Assembly (NCBI GenBank): GCA_009781235.1
Contig: WQYM01000005.1
Span: 1-33,827 of the forward strand
Direction of reading: 5' to 3'
DNA: 33,827 nt
Source of the DNA: Bacillota bacterium
GTDB lineage: Bacteria; Bacillota; Clostridia; Christensenellales; Pumilibacteraceae
Shown here one piece after another: positions 27,616 through 33,827 of the stretch. The notes beneath the pieces were generated by a model. It did no database searches. It was not told the DNA's origin and saw only the letters and a program-made list of their open reading frames with translations. Each line of letters opens with the position of its first letter. Positions within the stretch are counted from its first letter, which is position 1. Made by a program: the position numbers and the translations under genes.

Positions 27616-28003
27616 ATATAAAATGTAAAATACAAAATATAAATTTCGGATTTTTTTCGCAGTTCGGGGTTCGGGGTTGAAAGAATTAGGAATTAGGAAT
27701 TAGGAGTGAGGAATGATGGATGGGTTGGGGATATCGGAATTTTTATCCGCATTTGTAATTTGTAATTTGTAATTTGTAATTTGCAATTTGTAATTTGTAA
27801 TTTGTAATTAGTTCCCGCCAGCGTCGCACGGTGTGCAGCCCGCCGGAACCGACACGGCATATATGGCGCGGGTCGCACGGTGTGCGACCCCTACGGTTGG
27901 ATTTGCGGACGCTCATGCTTTGCGGCTTCTCAATCCCATCCGACGTTTTTCGTTTTTCGTTTTTCGTTTAAAATCCCGGCCGACGTTTTTCAGTTTTCAG
28001 TTT
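27615..28003. repeat. Repeat-filled gap between scpA and addB
   Basis: No gene. Consecutive arrays: ATATAAA/ATGTAAA units (27615-27645), GGGTTCG then AATTAGG units (27661-27717), TTTGTAA units (27752-27810), a dispersed repeat shared with 29716-29824 (27811-27955) including an inverted REP near 27855-27895, a TTTTTCG array (27945-27970) and a TTTTCAG array (27985-28010). Confidence 0.85.
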
Positions 28004-28855
28004 TCAGTTTTCGTTATCGTCATCCGCCGCCCTGCGGCGGATGATGATTTCCCCGAAAATCTCGTCCTGCGCCGCAAGGCACGCCTGCATTTTTAAGAGC
28101 TCCAAGAGCGCCTGAAAGGTGGTGATGATTTCGCTCTTGGTGTAGTCGGATTCGAAAAGCTCCGTAAAACCCACTTCCTCGCGGATGAGTAATATGTCGC
28201 GGATGTGCCCCATTTTGTCGGCGACGGTAAAGCGGTCAAGCACGATTTTGCGCGGCGGAGCCGAAAACCCGCGCTGCTCCATCTTTAAAAACAGCTTCTG
28301 CATCGCGCCGATCATGCCTTCCATCGTCATGTCGCGCAATATAATCTGCGGGTCGCCCACGGAAGGGTCGGGCGGGCGGAAAAACAAGCCGACCGTCTCT
28401 TGCAGCTTCATCTTCTCCCCCGCTTCCTTAAACAGCTTGTATTCCTCTAAACGGCGGATTAGCTCCCTTTTGGCGTCGTTTTCGTCCGGGATTTCCGCTT
28501 CGGGCTTTGGCAGCAGCGCTTTTGACTTAATTTCGATTAAAATCGCGGCGGTTTCGATAAATTCGCTGGCTTTTTCTAAATCCGTCTCGGCCAAATCCTG
28601 CATCAATGCCAAATATTGCTCCGTAATCTTGGAGACAAAAATGTCCTCGATGTCAATCCGCGCCGCTTTAACCATAAAGAGCAATAAATCCAGCGGGCCG
28701 TCAAAGTCGTCGATTTTAACGTCCAAAGGGCCGTCGAACTCCTCCGCGCGGTCGGTTTTTAGCTTTTCTATGTACGCGCTCGTCCGCTCGTCCAAGCTTA
28801 AAGTGCGCGGCTTTGGGAGCTCGAACTCCGCAATCTTTTTTACTACAACGCCCAT
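28004..28855 (-). CDS. scpA: Segregation and condensation protein A
   Basis: ScpA (283 aa) is the kleisin that links the SMC heads and works with ScpB in chromosome segregation. The family N-terminus FDGPLDLLLFMVKAARIDIEDIFVSKITEQYL is present. So is LEKASEFIETAAILIEIKSKALLPK, and a C-terminal winged helix (TTFQALLELLKMQ). About 60 residues precede FDGPLDLL, longer than usual, and include FDGPLDVKIDD, an apparent partial duplication of the motif. The ATG is chosen from AAAGGTG upstream; it overlaps the protease gene by 13 bp, suggesting coupling. The stop codon is made by the start of a TTTTCAG heptamer array. No scpB is seen next to it. Confidence 0.93.
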   Translation of the reverse strand: MGVVVKKIAEFELPKPRTLSLDERTSAYIEKLKTDRAEEFDGPLDVKIDDFDGPLDLLLFMVKAARIDIEDIFVSKITEQYLALMQDLAETDLEKASEFIETAAILIEIKSKALLPKPEAEIPDENDAKRELIRRLEEYKLFKEAGEKMKLQETVGLFFRPPDPSVGDPQIILRDMTMEGMIGAMQKLFLKMEQRGFSAPPRKIVLDRFTVADKMGHIRDILLIREEVGFTELFESDYTKSEIITTFQALLELLKMQACLAAQDEIFGEIIIRRRAADDDNEN

Positions 28856-29595
28856 GACACCTTTACCCCGAACAAGAGTCGCCAAAAGTTTAAAAAGACG
28901 TTCCGTATCCCGCCGCCCACATAGTTCATCAAAAATCTGAGCGGATCCATCCATTCCGGATACCAATCGACATACCGCGCGGCCATGCCAGCAAGCAAGC
29001 TAAGCCCGATAAGCCCCAACAAAATATACGGCCCGAAGTCGCGCAAAAACTTGGTCGCCTTGTTGAGCGGCTTGGTCGCGGATTCTAAAATGCGATGCCC
29101 GTCGAGCGGCCAAATCGGAAGCAGGTTGAAAATCGTCAGGTTGATGTTGATAAGCATAAACAAATAAAAGAACCACGCCAAAATATATGCGGCCACGTTT
29201 GCGCCGTCGTAGAGGCCCAAAAGATACCCAAAATGCGGAACGCCGTTGACGCGCTCCAGTAGTGCGAGCACTAGGGCGCACACAAACGCCATGATTAGGT
29301 TGAGCGCGACGCCCGCGATTGCTACGAGAAAAAAGCCGAGCCTTTTGCGACGAAAGTTGTAGGGGTTGACCGGGACGGGCTTTGCAAACCCGAACCCCGC
29401 GAACAGCAGCATCATAAAGCCGAACGGGTCAAAATGCTTTATCGGATTCAGGGTAAGACGGCCGGAATCCTTAGCGGTGGTATCGCCGTTCCATTTTGCC
29501 ATATAGCCGTGCGCGCACTCATGCAGGACAATCGCGGTTACGATTGCCAGCACAAATATTAACATTTCTTGCGGGGCAAGGCCGAGTAGAAGCAT
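28843..29595 (-). CDS. M50-family (site-2-type) membrane zinc metalloprotease
   Basis: 250 aa, about six TM helices. It belongs to the peptidase M50B branch (YwhC/Rip3-like) that cleaves membrane-embedded substrates. Zinc ligands: HECAH (H25, E26, H29) in the first helix and [10 protein letters not shown] with the third ligand Asp. Typical [18 protein letters not shown] follows the active site. AAGGAA about 10 nt upstream supports the ATG at MLLLGL. A longer frame upstream would read through the AAAAATG heptamer array. The gene overlaps scpA, and the order lysA-M50-scpA is on one strand. Substrate unknown. Confidence 0.9.
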   Translation of the reverse strand: MLLLGLAPQEMLIFVLAIVTAIVLHECAHGYMAKWNGDTTAKDSGRLTLNPIKHFDPFGFMMLLFAGFGFAKPVPVNPYNFRRKRLGFFLVAIAGVALNLIMAFVCALVLALLERVNGVPHFGYLLGLYDGANVAAYILAWFFYLFMLININLTIFNLLPIWPLDGHRILESATKPLNKATKFLRDFGPYILLGLIGLSLLAGMAARYVDWYPEWMDPLRFLMNYVGGGIRNVFLNFWRLLFGVKVSWAL

Positions 29596-29644
29596 GGGGA
29601 TAGGTTCCTTTAATTCTTTCTCTTTAAAAACGGTGGGTAGTATT

Positions 29645-29858
29645 AACGAAAAATGAAAAATGAAAAATGAAAAACGAGGGATAAGTGTTTGAGGGTTCAA
29701 GATATTCTTTCTTTTGTTCCCGCCAGCGTCGCACGGTGTGCGACCCGCCGGAACCAACACGGCTTATTACGATTGGATTTGCGGACGCTCATGCTTTGCG
29801 GCTTCCCTTTCCCGTCCGACGTTTTTCGTTTTTCGTTTTTCGTTATTCGCTATTCGTT
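29645..29858. repeat. Inverted heptamer element (ATGAAAA/ACGAAAA) between lysA and the protease
   Basis: The left array (29645-29677) has four units of ATGAAAA/ACGAAAA. The right array (29821-29858) has TTTTTCG and TTATTCG units and supplies the lysA stop codon. The core has GATAAGTGTTTGAGGGTTC, then CTTTCTTTTGTTCC, then a REP-like GTCGCACGGTGTGCGAC and the sequence shared with 27811-27955. Confidence 0.85.
29716..29824. repeat. Dispersed repeat copy (pair with 27811-27955)
   Basis: Shared segments are GTTCCCGCCAGCGTCGCACG, CCCGCCGGAACC, and TTGGATTTGCGGACGCTCAT with GCTTTGCGGCTTC. Both copies end in a TTTTTCG array. The 27.8-kb copy has extra REP sequence in the middle. Confidence 0.85.
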
Positions 29859-31387
29859 AAATCCTCGTCGCGTGCGGCAACATCCGCATACCCCTGCGGC
29901 CGCACAATAACCTGCGCTTTGCCGTGCCCGCACAGCACCACCGGCGGGACGGGGTTGCGGTTGTAATTGGACGCCATCGAAAAGTTGTACGCACCGGTGG
30001 AGAGGACGGCCAAGATGTCGCCGGAGGCTACGGACGCGGGGAGAGCGACTTTCTCAATCAGCGTATCGGTTTCGCAGCACTTGCCGGCAACGGTGAAGTT
30101 TTCCGTTGCACTCTCAAGCGCCTTATTCGCTACAATTGCGTCGTACTTTGCGTCGTAAAGGGTGTAGCGCGGGTTTTCGAACAGGCCGCCGTCCACCGCG
30201 ACGTAGTTTTTGAGACCCGGGATTTTCTTGACCGCGCCGACGGTGTAGAGCGTGGTTCCCGCCTCCCCTACCAAAGACCGGCCGGGCTCGATGATGAGCT
30301 TGGGGGCGCCGATTGACTTTTGCGCGATGCACGCGTTTAGCTTATCCGCAATCGCGCCGACGAATTCGGATAAGGGGGGCGGCTCGTCGCCGGGCAGGTA
30401 GCGTATCGCGTAGCCGCCGCCCATGTTGAGCTCGCGGACATCCCCGCCGATTTCCTTGCGGATTACGGCGATTAAATCTGTCATCCGGTCAACCGCCGCC
30501 AAAAACGGCTCGATTTCGAATATTTGAGAGCCGATGTGGCAATGGATGCCTAAAAAATCGAGGCAAGGGTGCGAGAGGATTTCTTTGACGGCGGGGATGA
30601 CGTCCTCCGGCAAAAACCCGAATTTAGAATCTGCGCGCGCGGTTTGAATAAAGTGGTGGGTGTGCGCGTCCACCTCGGGGTTGATGCGGATAAGAACGCC
30701 TTGACGGCGGGGAGAATGACGAATGACGAGTGACGAGTGACGAATTTCGGATGGGATTGCAGCGGAGTTTCCCGTAGGGGGCAACCCATTGGGCACCCCG
30801 CCGATACAAGCATCCGTCGTTTTTTGCGGGGCGCCCAATGGGTCGCCCCCTACGAGTTCGTTATTATCTCCATCCGTATTTGTAATTTGTAATTTATAAT
30901 TTGTAATTTCTTCTGAATCCGCTGACCCCTGACCCCTGACCCCTGACCCCTGACCCCTCGCCACCTCGGCCAGTGTCTTGATTTCATCAAAATGGTCGAT
31001 AACAATCGCGTGCACGCCCGCGTTGGCGCCGGCGGCAAGCTCCGCGCGCGATTTATTGTTGCCGTGAAGGTATAACCGCTGCGGGTCAAAGCCCGCGGCC
31101 AAAGCGGTGTACAGTTCACCGCCCGAGGCGACGTCGGCGCCTAAACCTAAAGGAGCGATGATTTGATATATCGCCTTGCAACCGAAAGCCTTGGACGCAA
31201 AGCACACCAAATTGTCCGGGTATTTTTTATCAAGCGTGCTTTTCATCTCCAAAGCGGCGGATTCGATGCGTCCCCGCTCCATCACATACAGCGGCGTCCC
31301 GAATTCCTTTGCCAAATCTTCCGCATCGCACCCGCCAAGCTCAAGATGCCCGTTTTTATTTATCGTAAGCGTACTTCGTAAGTTCAT
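29843..31387 (-). CDS. lysA: Diaminopimelate decarboxylase with repeat insertion
   Basis: LysA decarboxylates meso-diaminopimelate to L-lysine using PLP. 514 aa against about 420-440. Present are the PLP lysine in CFASKAFG (K66), the HCHIGSQI segment, NMGGGYAIRY, the EPGRSLVGEAG phosphate-binding loop, CCETDTL (substrate Cys at the dimer interface) and GAYNFSMASNYN. An insertion of about 85 residues (30704-30962) lies in the barrel between EIKTLAEVAR and RQGVLIRINPEVD, in frame. The ATG follows a promoter by 6 nt with no Shine-Dalgarno site. The last codons (LTNSE) come from a heptamer array. Confidence 0.95.
   Translation of the reverse strand: MNLRSTLTINKNGHLELGGCDAEDLAKEFGTPLYVMERGRIESAALEMKSTLDKKYPDNLVCFASKAFGCKAIYQIIAPLGLGADVASGGELYTALAAGFDPQRLYLHGNNKSRAELAAGANAGVHAIVIDHFDEIKTLAEVARGQGSGVRGQGSADSEEITNYKLQITNTDGDNNELVGGDPLGAPQKTTDACIGGVPNGLPPTGNSAAIPSEIRHSSLVIRHSPRRQGVLIRINPEVDAHTHHFIQTARADSKFGFLPEDVIPAVKEILSHPCLDFLGIHCHIGSQIFEIEPFLAAVDRMTDLIAVIRKEIGGDVRELNMGGGYAIRYLPGDEPPPLSEFVGAIADKLNACIAQKSIGAPKLIIEPGRSLVGEAGTTLYTVGAVKKIPGLKNYVAVDGGLFENPRYTLYDAKYDAIVANKALESATENFTVAGKCCETDTLIEKVALPASVASGDILAVLSTGAYNFSMASNYNRNPVPPVVLCGHGKAQVIVRPQGYADVAARDEDLTNSE
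30704..30962. repeat. lysA insertion: GACGAGT, REP pair, TTTGTAA and CCCCTGA arrays
   Basis: GACGAAT/GACGAGT heptamers (30715-30750), a GTAGGGGGCAACCCATTGGG REP and its inverse (30773-30855), TTTGTAA units (30880-30910) and five tandem GACCCCT units (30923-30958). Read as GQGSGVRGQGS, TNYKLQITN and SEIRHSSLVIRHS within LysA. Confidence 0.88.
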
Positions 31388-31393
31388 GAGGGT

Positions 31394-31422
31394 AGTATAG
31401 CACGAAATGAAGAAAAGAGCAA
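31394..31422 (-). promoter_or_regulatory. lysA promoter, leaderless arrangement
   Basis: -35 TTGCTC (31417-31422), 17-bp spacer, TGC extension, -10 TATACT (31394-31399), then ACCCTC and ATG. The -35 box lies in the 3' arm of the terminator of the upstream gene. Confidence 0.75.
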
Positions 31423-31442
31423 ATAAATTACTTGCTCTTTTT
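31412..31442 (-). terminator. Rho-independent terminator after the fibronectin/GLUG gene
   Basis: AAAGAGCAA and TTGCTCTTT arms (9 bp) surround an AT-rich loop, with T-runs on both strands. It lies about 26 bp after the stop codon of the upstream lipoprotein gene and overlaps the lysA promoter. Confidence 0.7.
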
Positions 31443-31467
31443 GGGAATTAAGAAATCGAAAAATATT

Positions 31468-33243
31468 TTACCTCAGCGTCGGGTGTTTTCCGGCGGCGAA
31501 GTCGAGGCCGGTTAAATCCCAAACCGCGGCGTCCCAGCCGAGTTTGTCCGTATAGAACGATACGGAATTAAGGTCTTCCAAGGTACATACCAGGGTTGTG
31601 CTTCCGGAATCCGACGGGTTATGGTATTGGCCGGTGGATTCCCGGTAAAATTCCTGTCCTTCGTAACGGTAGGATTGCGCCCTGTGCCCTATCGCGCAAA
31701 GGCCGGCCATCGCCATCAAGCTGCCGATATTGATATCGGTTACCTCGGTGATATTGCCGGTCGCAAAGCAATTGAAAATCTTGCCCTTCGTTCTAGCCGG
31801 ATAATTGTCCGCATTATAACCGGCTAAGCCCCCCGCAGAATTCACGTATTCAATGGTTATATGGACGGACGCATAACAATTCTGCACCGTAGCCTTTTCT
31901 ATATACCCAACTAAACCGCCCGCAAACATAAATAGACTCATCGCCGGATTCGGATGCTTATTATACAAGTTCACGTTGCCGCCGGCCGCGTAACAATTTT
32001 CTACCAAGCCGTCTTCGGCAACAACTCCTACCAAGCCGCCGGCCATACAAGAAATAGCGGAGGAATTGGTTACGTCGATCATAAAGTTCTCCACACCCAA
32101 ATTTCGGATAACTCCGCGGCTTGCGCCGAATAAACCCACGCAATCATAAAAAACCGTAATGTTAAAATTGCTTACCGTATGGCCGCTCCCATTAAAAATG
32201 CCGGAAAAATACACGGTCTCCTTACCGCTTACAAATGCGCCTATCCCGATCGGCATCCACTCCGCACCCTCTAAATCAATATCCGCCGTCAACATGAAAT
32301 ACGTATCGGCAAAATCCATCCCAAGGTTCACCAATACGGATAACGCCCATAAGTCCTCGGCGTCGGCAATCAAAAAGGGGTATGCCTCCGTGCCCCATCC
32401 GCCTTCTTCCACCTCGTATTCGACCGGAAGCGACCAACCGGAATCGGCGTAGTTTTCTCCGTCGCCAGCCGCCAAAACCTTGATGGGATATATCCCGGGC
32501 GCCATCAATGCCGGTATCACTAAGTCGAACTCGGGCGCATCGGCGGTGCCGATTTCCGTGCCGTCGATGCTCACCTTATAGCCGGAAGCGCCCGAAACCG
32601 CGTCCCACGTAAGCGATGCGTCGTTAATCTGCAGGTTCGACGGCACGGCAAGGCTGACGACGGGGCGAATCACTTTATATTCAAAAACCGCAGACCAATC
32701 GGAATCGACGTAGTCTTCCCCGTCGCCGACCGCTTTTACCTTGATTTGATACGCCTTTGCTTCCGTTAAATCCGATAACGGGTAACTTGTAAGCTGCGCG
32801 GCGTATTCCGCGCCGTCGATGCTCACCTTGTAGCCGTTTGCGCCCGAAACCGCATCCCACGTAAGCAACGCGTCGTTAATCTGCAGGTTCGACGGCACGG
32901 CAAGGCTGACGACGGGGCGAATCACTTTATACTCAAAAACATTAGACCAATCGGAATCGACGTAGTTTTTCCCGTCGCCGACCGCTTTCACCTTGATTTG
33001 GTACGCCTTTGCTTCCGCAAAATCCGATAACGGATAACTTGTAAGCTGCGCGGCGTATTCCGCGCCGTCGATGCTCACCTTATAACCGGAAGCGTTGTCT
33101 ACGGGCGTCCATGAAAGAACCGCGCCGTCCGCTTGAAGGTTTTGAGGCGCGGCCAGCGGCCCGGCTTGGCGGCAAGCGGAAAAACATAACGCGGCAATCA
33201 ATGAAACGATCGTAATGCATACGGCTTTTTGCAAATTTTTCAT
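31468..33243 (-). CDS. Lipoprotein with fibronectin type III-like and GLUG repeats
   Basis: 591 aa. The signal peptide ends in ALCFSAC (Cys 24), which predicts a lipid anchor. Three repeats of about 90 residues follow: LSWTPVDNASGYKVSIDGAEY, LTWDAVSGANGYKVSIDG and LTWDAVSGASGYKVSIDG, fibronectin type III-like. Repeats 1 and 2 are very similar in DNA (32640-33080), so the duplication is recent. Residues about 285-590 hold a GLUG-type region (FSGIFNGSGHTVSNFNI, GGLVGYIEKATVQNCYA, AGGLAGYNAD). Such proteins are surface adhesins of unknown ligand. No Shine-Dalgarno site; GATAAT (33252-33257) ends 8 nt before the ATG, so the leader is very short or absent. Confidence 0.82.
   Translation of the reverse strand: MKNLQKAVCITIVSLIAALCFSACRQAGPLAAPQNLQADGAVLSWTPVDNASGYKVSIDGAEYAAQLTSYPLSDFAEAKAYQIKVKAVGDGKNYVDSDWSNVFEYKVIRPVVSLAVPSNLQINDALLTWDAVSGANGYKVSIDGAEYAAQLTSYPLSDLTEAKAYQIKVKAVGDGEDYVDSDWSAVFEYKVIRPVVSLAVPSNLQINDASLTWDAVSGASGYKVSIDGTEIGTADAPEFDLVIPALMAPGIYPIKVLAAGDGENYADSGWSLPVEYEVEEGGWGTEAYPFLIADAEDLWALSVLVNLGMDFADTYFMLTADIDLEGAEWMPIGIGAFVSGKETVYFSGIFNGSGHTVSNFNITVFYDCVGLFGASRGVIRNLGVENFMIDVTNSSAISCMAGGLVGVVAEDGLVENCYAAGGNVNLYNKHPNPAMSLFMFAGGLVGYIEKATVQNCYASVHITIEYVNSAGGLAGYNADNYPARTKGKIFNCFATGNITEVTDINIGSLMAMAGLCAIGHRAQSYRYEGQEFYRESTGQYHNPSDSGSTTLVCTLEDLNSVSFYTDKLGWDAAVWDLTGLDFAAGKHPTLR
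32640..33085 (-). repeat. Tandem duplication of a fibronectin-type module (coding)
   Basis: The DNA around 32640-32850 and 32890-33085 shares long identical runs (for example GACGGGGCGAATCACTTTAT and AAGCTGCGCGGCGTATTC). The two adjacent modules are nearly identical except for a few substitutions. Confidence 0.85.
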
Positions 33244-33312
33244 ACCGTAACATTATCACAAGCCGAATAAAAAAGCAAGCGATTCGCCTACTCTTTTTGA
33301 GAGCGGGCATTT

Positions 33313-33371
33313 TGACAAATGGGGACGGGTCTATTTGCCAAATTGGCAAATAGACCCGTCCCCATTTGTCA
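33313..33371. repeat. Perfect 59-bp GGGGACGG palindrome at the stop of the carboxypeptidase gene
   Basis: 28-bp arms begin TGACAAATGGGGACGGGTCT around a 3-nt centre (AAT). The TGA at its outer end is the stop codon of the carboxypeptidase gene. Same architecture as 26447-26505 in addB. Confidence 0.95.
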
Positions 33372-33827
33372 CCATCCGGCAATCGCATCGCCTACGATGT
33401 CTAAATACGTTTTCTTCTTGACGTCGTTTTCGGCGACGAGGTTTACGCGGCCCGCCTCGACGCCGTCCACTTTTACGACCAGCTCGCCCGCCACCTGATT
33501 CATCGCGACGGGCGCGGTGAGTTTTTGCACCGTCGGCTCGCTCGCCACCTCGCGCTTGCCCTTCTTGCCGAAATAATACAAATCGTCCGCAGGCACTACG
33601 TTCACAAATTCCGCCTTGCCTTTTTCGACGCGCACGGGGTCAACGACCGCCGCGCCCTTTTCGACAAGTCGGCGCGTCTCGTAATTGGCAAAGCCGTAGT
33701 TAAACAGCTTGGCGTTTTGGGCGTTGCGCTCTTTAGAGGTCGCCGCGCCCATCACCACGCTTATGAGCCGGGTTTGCCCGCGCTTAGCGGTGGCGGAGAG
33801 GCAGTACATCGCCTCGGTGGTAAAGCC
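33369..33827 (-). CDS. dacA: D-alanyl-D-alanine carboxypeptidase (PBP5 family), C-terminal part
   Basis: 153 codons; the N-terminal part with the Ser-x-x-Lys active site lies outside the window. The first residues GFTTEAMYCLSATAKR follow the KTG motif of the transpeptidase fold in this family (KTGFTxxAG-CL). RLISVVMGAATSKERNAQ and LFNYGFANYE close the catalytic domain. Then a PBP5_C beta domain (VAMNQVAGELVVKVDGVEAG) ends at AGW with no evident amphipathic membrane anchor. The enzyme trims the terminal D-Ala of peptidoglycan stem peptides. The stop codon is the outer triplet of a 59-bp palindrome. The symbol is given for the family only. Confidence 0.85.
   Translation of the reverse strand, partial: GFTTEAMYCLSATAKRGQTRLISVVMGAATSKERNAQNAKLFNYGFANYETRRLVEKGAAVVDPVRVEKGKAEFVNVVPADDLYYFGKKGKREVASEPTVQKLTAPVAMNQVAGELVVKVDGVEAGRVNLVAENDVKKKTYLDIVGDAIAGW

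Noticed and set aside
31388-31460. Lysine riboswitch upstream of lysA
   Set aside because: The promoter puts the transcription start at the ATG and the gap is too short for a riboswitch.
33313-33371. Ordinary Rho-independent terminator
   Set aside because: The palindrome has no following U-tract and its near twin is inside addB. A secondary terminator effect is possible.
1-33827. tRNA or rRNA genes
   Set aside because: I saw no tRNA T-loop (GGTTCAAATC-type) or rRNA sequence. Small RNAs cannot be excluded by eye.

Overview
This 33.8 kb window comes from a Gram-positive-type bacterium, most likely an uncultured Clostridia (Bacillota). The evidence is the conserved order rimP-nusA-ylxR-ylxQ-infB-rbfA, AddA/AddB instead of RecBCD, ScpA, a PBP5-type D,D-carboxypeptidase, BspA-like and GLUG lipoproteins, and Shine-Dalgarno sites of the AGGAGG type at the translation genes. 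I cannot place it lower than class. Almost everything is on the minus strand. Only a MATE transporter (14.7-16.4 kb) and a small DUF3592-like membrane protein (17.3-17.8 kb) are on the plus strand. Both window ends cut genes (rbfA at base 1, the carboxypeptidase at base 33827).

Layout: 1-5.5 kb is the rimP-nusA-ylxR-ylxQ-infB-rbfA operon. 5.6-7.1 kb holds a broken cell-surface gene that carries a fragment resembling the helicase domain of CRESS-type rolling-circle Rep proteins. 7.0-7.7 kb is an island of interspersed repeats. 7.7-11.3 kb holds rpsB, a cysteine-tailed membrane protein, tsf and pyrH. 11.3-12.3 kb is a REP-associated tyrosine transposase (RAYT) between two 58-bp palindromes. 12.3-14.6 kb is a leucine-rich-repeat lipoprotein. 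17.8-27.6 kb is addA and addB. 28.0-31.4 kb is scpA, an M50 protease and lysA. 31.5-33.8 kb is a fibronectin/GLUG lipoprotein and the carboxypeptidase end.

The main unusual signal is a dense network of small repeats. (i) Tandem arrays of 7-bp units (two are 8-bp) of many different sequences, similar in kind to the short tandemly repeated repetitive (STRR) heptamers of cyanobacteria, sit directly after stop codons at most gene junctions. They often occur as inverted pairs around a core. (ii) REP-like hairpins start with GTAG. (iii) Long palindromes have a GGGGACGG core, and two of them flank the RAYT gene. These pieces combine into composite insertions of 100-850 bp that lie in frame inside addA (1794 aa), addB (about 1456 aa) and lysA (514 aa). 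They enlarge the proteins without a stop codon while all catalytic motifs stay intact.

A second unusual signal is leaderless expression. The RAYT, the BspA-like lipoprotein, lysA and addB each have a sigma-A-like promoter (17-bp spacer) whose -10 box ends exactly 6 nt before the start codon, with no Shine-Dalgarno site. For addB this moves the start to an internal GTG.
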